A program made the position numbers and the translations under genes. The notes below the pieces were generated by a model. It was not told the origin of the DNA. It searched no databases and saw nothing but the letters and a program-made list of their open reading frames with translations. 5,036 nucleotides of DNA from an uncultured Chloroflexota bacterium (GTDB lineage Bacteria > Chloroflexota > Anaerolineae > Promineifilales > Promineifilaceae): the NCBI GenBank assembly GCA_937958365.1, contig CALFEW010000100.1, positions 1-5,036 of the forward strand, read 5' to 3'. Position 1 is the stretch's first letter, and each line of letters starts with the position of its first letter. Positions 1 through 5,036 of the stretch are shown here, one piece after another.

Positions 1-1
1 A

Positions 2-625
2 TCCCTCTTTCAGCAAGACTTGTTGTGGGGGCAGTCGCTGGGCCTGCGTTTGTTGGCCGCGCCGCCGGAAGTGATTTCGGTCAGAGTCGCGCCCGATCTC
101 CAATCCGCCGAAATGCTGGTGGAACGGCAGTACACGACCGGCGAGGCCGATGCGCCGGTTGGCGTCACGTTAACCCATTCGCTGACGTTTCGCCGGGGCG
201 AGTCCCGCTGGCTGCTGGCCCCGCCGTCTGATGCATTTTGGGGCGCATGGCGGCAGGCAGGGGGATATTACGTTACCCTGATCTATCCTGAGCGGGACGA
301 AGCGATTGCCTTGCGCCTGCTGCGCGAAATGGATGGGCAAGTGCGCGAATTATGCCGCTTTGAACCGGCGGCCGAGTGTCCGAGCGGCTGGCAGTTGTTG
401 GTGCGCCTGGATACGGACCCCACCAGCCTGACGGCCGTTACCGATGCCGAACGGCTGTTTAGCGCCAATCCCGTGTTTGAACTGCCCACCCCATCTTTAG
501 TGGGCCTGCCCATTGACGACATCGGTTACGCGGCTTTGGCCCAGGTTTATATCAGTCAGGTTGTGGACCGGGCTATTTTTGAGGTGGTGGCCTGGGCTGC
601 GCCATCCCCATGGGCGGCCGGGTAA
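2..625 (+). CDS. Hypothetical protein, 5'-partial; short tandem paralogue of the downstream membrane-anchored protein
   Basis: The frame is open from the left edge of the window, so the start lies upstream; 207 residues are visible and the gene ends with TAA at 623-625. I recognise no named family. The visible part aligns without gaps to the middle domain of the next gene's product. Over the 144 residues from VTLTHSL to VVAW I count about 60 identities, including RWLL.PP.DAFWG.W, IYP.RDE, ELCR......CP, RLDT.P.SL, LP.P.L.GLP and a GY.AL segment. Two cysteines in LCRFEPAAEC are conserved in the neighbour and could form a disulfide if the domain is extracytoplasmic. By analogy the missing N-terminus probably carries a transmembrane anchor. 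The protein ends with AAPSPWAAG just after the shared VVAW, where the paralogue goes on for about 530 residues. It therefore lacks the helical and propeller regions and is either a short form or a truncated copy. It is 7 bp from the next start, so the two are probably co-transcribed. Confidence 0.75.
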   Translation, partial: SLFQQDLLWGQSLGLRLLAAPPEVISVRVAPDLQSAEMLVERQYTTGEADAPVGVTLTHSLTFRRGESRWLLAPPSDAFWGAWRQAGGYYVTLIYPERDEAIALRLLREMDGQVRELCRFEPAAECPSGWQLLVRLDTDPTSLTAVTDAERLFSANPVFELPTPSLVGLPIDDIGYAALAQVYISQVVDRAIFEVVAWAAPSPWAAG

Positions 626-632
626 AAGCGTC

Positions 633-3239
633 ATGAGTCAGTTTGATTGGCGCACGGAGGACGACGCCTCCTGGCAAGAGTCTGTTCAGCCACCGGTACG
701 GCCGTCGCCGGAACCGCACAAACGGCCGTGGCCGGTGCTTTTCTTCATCCTGGCTGCGTTGCTGCTGGCCGGCTGGGTGGTGTATCGGCAAGTCAGGCAG
801 CAGATCGAATCGGCGACGACGGCCGTGCAAGCCGACATCCTTTCCACGCACAATCTGGTGCAAACGGCCGTGGCCCGCAACGACCTGGAATTGTTTCGCT
901 CGCAGTTGTCGGGCCGTGACCCGGTCTGGACAGAAGCAGAAGAAACCATCCTGGTGAACGGGCTGATGGCCGGGCGCGATTTTTGGGGCTGGCGACGGCC
1001 GTTGCCCCTGGCTCCAGCGCCGCTGAATCTGGCCGACTTAACCACGCAAACGGGCGTGGCTCTGGAACTGGCCCCCGATCTAAACGCGGCCGTGCTGCAA
1101 TTTCCGCAAGAATACGATGTTACTACCGCCTCCGGCACAACCGAAACCGTCACTTTGGCGCAAACGGCCGTTTATCGGCGCGGCAGCCAGCGCTGGTTGC
1201 TTTCACCGCCAGATGATGCCTTTTGGGGCAGTTGGTCCACCAGCGAAGGCGACTTCCTCCGGGTCATTTATCCCAGCCGGGACGAGATTGTGGTGCAACG
1301 ACTGGCAACCGATCTGGAGACCATGCTGCACGAATTGTGCCGCACCTTTGCCAGCCTGGATTGCCCGGACGACCTTCAAGTCTCTTTGCGCCTGGATACC
1401 AATCCAGACAGCTTACTGACGGCGACCAATCAGACGGTTTTCCTGGATGCCGGTCTCCGGCTGCAACTGCCTGCGCCGACGTTGTTTGGCCTGCCGCAAG
1501 ACACGGCCGGCTACCGGGCGTTGTATCGGGCCTATGGGGCGCAGGTGGCAACGGCCGTGGTTGCGGACCTGGTAGGCTGGGAGTGTTGTCGTCATGCGCC
1601 CTTTTTCCAGGTACTAACCGATTATTTGCTCGACCAGATAGATTTACGGCCGTGGCCCGTGACCAGCGCCGACCACACCCGCGCTTTGCGCGAAAGCGCC
1701 AGCATGACCGACCTGAATCTACAATGGGACCGGCGCGATTGGGTGACGTGGCAAGATGAGGCTGGTTGGGAGTTGTATACGGCCGTTGATTTTCTGCTGC
1801 AAACCTACCCGTTTATTGACCCGGTGGATTGGCTGCGCGGATTGGGGACCAATCGTAGTCTGCTTACCTGGGTGAACCAACCCTTCATCGCCCAGGAGAA
1901 TCGTCTCGGCCCTGATCCGGCCGTGTTGGAAGCTCTGGACGAAGAGTGGTGGCAGTTTGCCTATGCCGAGACGCTGCTGGCTCAAGAAAACGAGCCGCTG
2001 CCCACCCCTTTTCCTGACCAGGATTTGCAGGTGGTGTGCATCGCCGATGGCAGCTATGAGTATGAGGCCGATAACACCATGACGCTTCACCAATATGATT
2101 TGCAGCAGGAAGTGTGGACGGCCGTGTTAACCCGCACCGGCTATCTCATCGCCACACCCATGCTTGATGATTCCGGCTGGGTTTTGCAGAACTTTCCCTT
2201 TTCTGACGATGAGGCGTGGCGCACAGAAATCTGGCGCGATGGGCAGAGCAACGTCTTGTTTGCCGACGACTATTTATCACTGACGCTGGGGCAATTTGAC
2301 CCAACCGGCAGGTATTTGATCAGTTACGTTGGCAACTCGGAAGCTGAAATGCCGCAGCAAGTCTTATTGGACCTGGCCGATTGTACAACCGAATCCTGCG
2401 AATCGCTGCCGCTGCCGGGGCAGTTGTTTTGGTCGCCAGACGGCCGTTACACCCTCATTGCCGACGCGAACTTGTTTGAAGGCAGCTCTTTTGTGATAGA
2501 CGGCCGTATGATCTTGTTTGACCCTAATCAGAATACAATTCATATGCCCCTGCAATTGGGCGACCAACGCGGGCAGCCATTGGCCGGTAGCGAAACTTTT
2601 GCCGAAGGCTATTCACCTTTCTGGCTGGATAATCAACGTTTTGGTTATATTCAGCTAGGCGCGGATGAAGCCGGTGACAGGGTCGTGATTGCCTCCATAG
2701 ACAACCTTGAGCCACAGGTCGTTTTAACGTTGGCCGACGTGGCTGCCATGGGGCCGTCGGGTATCTCCGCCCCGGCTTCTTTGCACTACGTACTCGCCAA
2801 TCCGGCGCAGCCTTCCCTGCTGTTTGTCGTGGCGTTGGATGCGCTGGGGCGGGAGGCTTATCTCTTTTCGTACGATTTGACCACTGAGACCGTTGAGTTA
2901 CGCCTGCGCTCTCTCGTGCAATCATTTCACGCGCTGGGGTTTTCGCCAGACGGCCGTTGGCTCACCTTCACCGGTTCTGACGGCACGAGTCAGGATGGCA
3001 ACAGCGTTACCAGCACCTTGTTTGTCCATGAAATCGCCACGCATGAAACCCAAACCTACGTCTCGCAACTCGCCAACTTCATCCTCTCACCCCTGTTCGA
3101 TTGGTCGGCCGACGGCCGTTGGCTGTTGTTTGTGATTGACGACCGGATCATCAGCCTGGTCGCCCCAGACTATGGCTACCAATGGGTCTTTGCCCATAAT
3201 CAGGGCAGTTGCACGGCGATGAACTGGATAAACGAATAA
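633..3239 (+). CDS. Membrane-anchored protein with C-terminal WD40/PD40-like beta-propeller (hypothetical, 868 aa)
   Basis: The function is unknown. The N-terminal 31 residues are polar and proline-rich. Residues about 33-51 (PWPVLFFILAALLLAGWVVY) form one transmembrane helix followed by RQVRQQ, so the rest may face outside the membrane or sit on its surface. Residues about 60-100 are predicted helical and end in SGRDPVW. Residues about 125-310 are the domain shared with the upstream gene, with its conserved LCR......C pair. Residues about 310-455 are helical (VGWECCRHAPFFQVLTDYLL; WELYTAVDFLLQTYP). From about residue 456 to the end there are beta-rich repeats with the PD40/WD40-like signatures FDPTGRY (555), WSPDGRY (600), FSPDGRW (770) and WSADGRW (824), as in TolB-like propellers. 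I chose ATG 633 because the frame could also open at 513, but those 40 extra residues overlap the upstream gene and resemble nothing in it. There is no clear Shine-Dalgarno sequence, so translational coupling to the upstream stop is plausible. A binding or sensing role at the envelope is an inference from the architecture. Confidence 0.85.
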   Translation: MSQFDWRTEDDASWQESVQPPVRPSPEPHKRPWPVLFFILAALLLAGWVVYRQVRQQIESATTAVQADILSTHNLVQTAVARNDLELFRSQLSGRDPVWTEAEETILVNGLMAGRDFWGWRRPLPLAPAPLNLADLTTQTGVALELAPDLNAAVLQFPQEYDVTTASGTTETVTLAQTAVYRRGSQRWLLSPPDDAFWGSWSTSEGDFLRVIYPSRDEIVVQRLATDLETMLHELCRTFASLDCPDDLQVSLRLDTNPDSLLTATNQTVFLDAGLRLQLPAPTLFGLPQDTAGYRALYRAYGAQVATAVVADLVGWECCRHAPFFQVLTDYLLDQIDLRPWPVTSADHTRALRESASMTDLNLQWDRRDWVTWQDEAGWELYTAVDFLLQTYPFIDPVDWLRGLGTNRSLLTWVNQPFIAQENRLGPDPAVLEALDEEWWQFAYAETLLAQENEPLPTPFPDQDLQVVCIADGSYEYEADNTMTLHQYDLQQEVWTAVLTRTGYLIATPMLDDSGWVLQNFPFSDDEAWRTEIWRDGQSNVLFADDYLSLTLGQFDPTGRYLISYVGNSEAEMPQQVLLDLADCTTESCESLPLPGQLFWSPDGRYTLIADANLFEGSSFVIDGRMILFDPNQNTIHMPLQLGDQRGQPLAGSETFAEGYSPFWLDNQRFGYIQLGADEAGDRVVIASIDNLEPQVVLTLADVAAMGPSGISAPASLHYVLANPAQPSLLFVVALDALGREAYLFSYDLTTETVELRLRSLVQSFHALGFSPDGRWLTFTGSDGTSQDGNSVTSTLFVHEIATHETQTYVSQLANFILSPLFDWSADGRWLLFVIDDRIISLVAPDYGYQWVFAHNQGSCTAMNWINE

Positions 3240-3288
<49 letters not shown>

Positions 3289-3307
3289 CATTCATCAAAG
3301 GCAGCGG

Positions 3308-3391
3308 AACACGACTTACGGAATACGGCTTACGGAATACGGAATACGGCTTACGGAATACGGAATACGGCTTACGGAATACGGAACACGG
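3308..3391 (+). repeat. Right arm of inverted heptamer array (12 x NNTACGG-type units)
   Basis: Twelve contiguous 7-bp units: AACACGA, then CTTACGG and AATACGG, then two full 21-bp sets of CTTACGG, AATACGG, AATACGG, and a last set CTTACGG, AATACGG, AACACGG. AATACGG is the exact reverse complement of CCGTATT in the left arm, and CTTACGG differs from the complement of the other left units by one or two bases. The spacer between the arms is 19 bp (3289-3307). The last two bases of the array are part of the GGAG ribosome binding site of the methyltransferase gene. The 160 bp between the two genes hold essentially nothing else, and I saw no convincing promoter. Confidence 0.92.
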
Positions 3392-3393
3392 AG
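3390..3393 (+). promoter_or_regulatory. Ribosome binding site of the methyltransferase gene, at the edge of the repeat array
   Basis: GGAG lies 6 nt upstream of ATG 3400 and supports that start. Its first two bases are the last two bases of the terminal heptamer AACACGG. Pairing of that unit with the left arm could therefore affect ribosome access; this is an inference. Confidence 0.65.
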
Positions 3394-3399
3394 CTTCAC

Positions 3400-4221
3400 A
3401 TGAGCAAACAACAAGTACAATCCATCTTCGGGGCCAGCGCCGACGCTTACGTCACCAGCCAGGTTCATGCCAAAGGGGCCAGCCTGAACCGGCTGGTTGA
3501 ATTGTTGGAACCACAGCCAGACTGGCAGGTGTTGGACGTGGCGACCGGAGCCGGTCATACGGCGTTTACGCTGGCGCCACGGGTGGGCCGGGTCGTTGCC
3601 ACAGATATTACCTCGCAAATGTTAGAGAAAACGGCCGTTGGCGCGCATGAACGTGGCCTGATCAACCTCACCGTGCAGCCGGCCGACGCCGAAAATTTAC
3701 CCTTTCCCCCGGCCAGCTTCGACCTCGTCACCTGTCGCATCGCCGCCCATCATTTTCCCGACGTGGGCCGATTTGTGGCCGAAGCGGCGCGGGTGCTAAA
3801 ACCCGGCGGGCGTCTGGCCGTGGTAGACAACGTCGTGCCCGGCAGCCGCCTGCGCGGCAAAAAAGCCAATTTGCAGCGGCAGGCGGGCAGCTACGTCAAC
3901 GCCTTCGAGAAACTGCGCGATCCCAGCCACGGCCGTTGCCTCAGCCTGGACGAATGGGCCGACCAATTTCGCCACGCCGGTCTGACGCTGGTTCACCAGG
4001 AGGCGCTGCGCAAGGAAATGGATTTTGCCAGTTGGACCGACCGGCTGCACGTTTCCGCCGAAACCCGGCTGCGCCTTCAGGTGATGCTAAAGCAGGCGCC
4101 AACGGCCGTGGCCCAGTTCTTGACGCCCATTCAGACCGGCGATAGAATCGCCTTCTACTTGACTGAAGCTATTTTAATCGGGAGATTGGGGACTGGGGAT
4201 GAAAGATCAGGGGCAACCTGA
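3400..4221 (+). CDS. Class I SAM-dependent methyltransferase (UbiE/Methyltransf_11-like)
   Basis: The protein has 273 residues and is predicted to be a soluble cytoplasmic enzyme that transfers a methyl group from S-adenosylmethionine. Visible motifs in order are: motif I VLDVATGAGHTA (44-55), the glycine-rich SAM-binding loop; the acidic residue that binds the ribose in VVATDIT (D69); a DAENLPF segment (96-102) that usually contacts the adenine; the motif IV-like FDLVTCRIAAHHFPD (107-121); and VLKPGGRLAVVDN (132-144). The N-terminal IFGASADAYVTSQVHAKG and the C-terminal TGDRIAFYLTEAILIGRL are typical of standalone UbiE-like enzymes. The substrate cannot be told from sequence, and the menaquinone/ubiquinone enzyme UbiE itself is not supported because its specific signatures are absent. 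ATG 3400 has a GGAG site 6 nt upstream. The last ten residues (GTGDERSGAT) are encoded inside the downstream terminator hairpin and look like a tail created by repeat sequence. The gene contains three ACGGCCGT octamers. Confidence 0.9.
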   Translation: MSKQQVQSIFGASADAYVTSQVHAKGASLNRLVELLEPQPDWQVLDVATGAGHTAFTLAPRVGRVVATDITSQMLEKTAVGAHERGLINLTVQPADAENLPFPPASFDLVTCRIAAHHFPDVGRFVAEAARVLKPGGRLAVVDNVVPGSRLRGKKANLQRQAGSYVNAFEKLRDPSHGRCLSLDEWADQFRHAGLTLVHQEALRKEMDFASWTDRLHVSAETRLRLQVMLKQAPTAVAQFLTPIQTGDRIAFYLTEAILIGRLGTGDERSGAT

Positions 4222-4254
4222 TCGGCAATCTTCACTCCCCAATCTTTTTGTTTG
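4181..4254 (+). terminator. Nested hairpin with T-run: probable intrinsic terminator overlapping the methyltransferase 3' end
   Basis: The outer stem pairs 4183-4200 with 4228-4245 (18 positions, one C-C mismatch, two G-U pairs); its outer 10 bp, AGATTGGGGA with TCCCCAATCT, are perfect. An inner perfect 7-bp stem GATCAGG/CCTGATC (4205-4211 with 4217-4223) closes a 5-nt loop. The right arm runs into TTTTT (4245-4249), then GTTTG. The arms consist of 7-bp units (GGAGATT, GGGGACT, GGGGATG; CAATCTT, CACTCCC, CAATCTT). The methyltransferase stop codon (4219-4221) lies inside the inner stem. Confidence 0.75.
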
Positions 4255-4306
4255 ATAGTTGAATGGTTGGATGGTTGGTTAGCCAACTTGCCAACCATCC
4301 AACCCA
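4255..4306 (+). repeat. Inverted octamer repeat forming a hairpin upstream of the miaB-like gene
   Basis: A perfect 14-bp inverted repeat, GGTTGGATGGTTGG (4265-4278) and CCAACCATCCAACC (4291-4304), surrounds a 12-nt loop. The left arm is made of 8-bp units ATAGTTGA, ATGGTTGG, ATGGTTGG (4255-4278) and the right arm of CCAACTTG, CCAACCAT, CCAACCCA (4283-4306). No T-run follows, so it is not a classical terminator on this strand. It ends 11 bp before the miaB-like start codon and fills most of that leader, leaving no recognisable Shine-Dalgarno sequence. Confidence 0.85.
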
Positions 4307-4317
4307 ACGACTAACCT

Positions 4318-5036
4318 ATGAACAAAACCTACCACTTTTGGATCACCGGCTGCCAGATGAATTACGCCGACGCCCGGCGGGTGGCAACCGAACTGGAAAA
4401 AATCGGCTATCGGGCCACGCCTCGCCTGGAAGACGCCGATGTCGTCGTGCTGGAAACCTGCACCGTGCGCCAGCAGTCCGAAGACAAAGCCTACAACAAA
4501 CTCGACAATTTGCGTCCCCTCAAAGTGCAAAAGCCCGCCATGACCATCGCCGTCATGGGCTGCGTGGTGGGCGTGCGCGGCAACGAAGCGCTGGAAAAAC
4601 GCTTCCCCTTCGTGGACGTGTTCATGGAACCCAGCACCGATGGCCTGCCTCTGGTCGCCCACTTGCAGCAGGGCGAAGACCTGGCCTATGAACAGGCCAG
4701 CGACGCCCAACGCCACGCCTGGCAAGATGGCGAGGTCATTTTGCCGACCGACCAGCGCGGGCAGCTTGTATCCGCGCCGGTTTCGGTGGTGTATGGCTGC
4801 TCCCACGCCTGTTCGTTTTGCATCATCCCGCAGCGCCGCGGCATCGAACGCAGCCGTCCGGTGGGCGAAATCGCCGCCGAAGTGCGCTCGCTGGTGGCCC
4901 AGGGCGTGAAAGAAGTGGTGCTGTTGGGGCAAATTGTGGACCGCTATGGCTATGATGTCGCCGATGGCCCAGACCTGGCCGATTTGCTGCGCGTCATCAA
5001 CGAGATTGATGGTCTGGCGCGGATTCGTTTTCTAAC
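4318..5036 (+). CDS. miaB: MiaB-family tRNA methylthiotransferase (radical SAM), 3'-partial
   Basis: 239 codons are visible and the frame runs off the right edge; a full protein of this family is about 440-480 residues. MiaB adds a methylthio group to N6-isopentenyladenosine at position 37 of tRNAs reading UNN codons, using two 4Fe-4S clusters. The N-terminal MTTase (UPF0004) domain shows its three cluster cysteines: ITGCQMN (C12), ETCTVR (C48) and MGCVVG (C82). The radical-SAM domain starts near residue 155 with the CxxxCxxC motif in YGCSHACSFCIIP (C161, C165, C168), followed by RRG and by EVVLLGQIVDRYGYD, the counterpart of the usual LLGQNVNSYG. The TRAM domain would lie beyond the window. 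The GCQMN motif favours MiaB over MtaB or RimO, but Q-I-V-D in place of Q-N-V-N and VVGVRG in place of AQR.G are unusual, so a close paralogue is possible. ATG 4318 is chosen because it is the first start in this frame before GCQMN. No Shine-Dalgarno is visible. It contains no ACGGCCGT octamer. Confidence 0.88.
   Translation, partial: MNKTYHFWITGCQMNYADARRVATELEKIGYRATPRLEDADVVVLETCTVRQQSEDKAYNKLDNLRPLKVQKPAMTIAVMGCVVGVRGNEALEKRFPFVDVFMEPSTDGLPLVAHLQQGEDLAYEQASDAQRHAWQDGEVILPTDQRGQLVSAPVSVVYGCSHACSFCIIPQRRGIERSRPVGEIAAEVRSLVAQGVKEVVLLGQIVDRYGYDVADGPDLADLLRVINEIDGLARIRFL

Noticed and set aside
513..632. Upstream start that would add 40 residues to the 868-residue protein
   Set aside because: This segment overlaps the upstream gene in another frame, its residues show no similarity to the paralogue, and ATG 633 directly precedes a sensible polar N-terminus and transmembrane helix.
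590..632. Frameshift as the cause of the short first gene
   Set aside because: I translated the other two forward frames after the shared VVAW; neither resembles the ECCRHAPFFQ continuation of the paralogue.
686..1153. Reverse-strand open frame (155 codons)
   Set aside because: It lies opposite the well-supported membrane-anchored protein and has biased composition; no motif or start signal supports it.
3308..3391. Possible CRISPR array
   Set aside because: The units are 7 bp and contiguous without unique spacers; this is a simple tandem repeat.
4279..4932. Long reverse-strand open frame (217 codons)
   Set aside because: It is antisense to the miaB-like gene, is histidine-rich and low in recognisable motifs, and is an expected by-product of the coding bias of the + strand gene.

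Overview
This is a 5.0 kb stretch of a moderately GC-rich bacterial genome with all genes on the + strand. The likely source is a Chloroflexota organism (Anaerolineae/Ardenticatenia-like). This placement is an inference. It rests on the style of the MiaB-type protein (an 'ETCTVRQQSEDKA...MGCVVG' N-terminal domain, not the proteobacterial 'GCMAQR' form), on the large membrane-anchored proteins with PD40/WD40-like repeats, and on very frequent ACGGCCGT octamers plus short tandem-repeat hairpins between genes. No rRNA, tRNA, CRISPR array or transposase was seen.

Layout. (1) Positions 2-625: 3' part of a gene whose product is a paralogue of the middle domain of the next protein; it stops abruptly where the neighbour's domain continues. 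(2) Positions 633-3239: an 868-residue membrane-anchored protein with a short cytoplasmic N-terminus, one transmembrane helix, a domain shared with gene 1, an alpha-helical region that vaguely resembles a degenerate gluzincin-type peptidase, and a C-terminal beta-propeller-like region. The two genes lie 7 bp apart and look like a tandem duplication in one operon. (3) Positions 3240-3399: an intergenic region made almost entirely of 7-bp tandem repeats in two inverted arms, the second arm ending on the ribosome binding site of the next gene. (4) Positions 3400-4221: a class I SAM-dependent methyltransferase of the UbiE/Methyltransf_11 type. (5) Positions 4181-4254: a nested hairpin with a T-run, a probable intrinsic terminator that overlaps the end of the methyltransferase gene. 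(6) Positions 4255-4306: a second hairpin, built from 8-bp repeats. (7) Position 4318 to the window end: the N-terminal 239 residues of a MiaB-family radical-SAM tRNA methylthiotransferase.

The genes do not form an obvious single pathway. The paralogue pair is of unknown function and sits at the cell envelope, the methyltransferase has no identifiable substrate, and MiaB is tRNA-modification housekeeping. The most unusual content is at the DNA level. The palindromic octamer ACGGCCGT occurs 18 times in the first 4.1 kb, in all three codon phases, and never between genes or in the miaB-like gene. In addition, both intergenic regions longer than 10 bp are filled by hairpins whose arms are tandem repeats of 7 or 8 nt.
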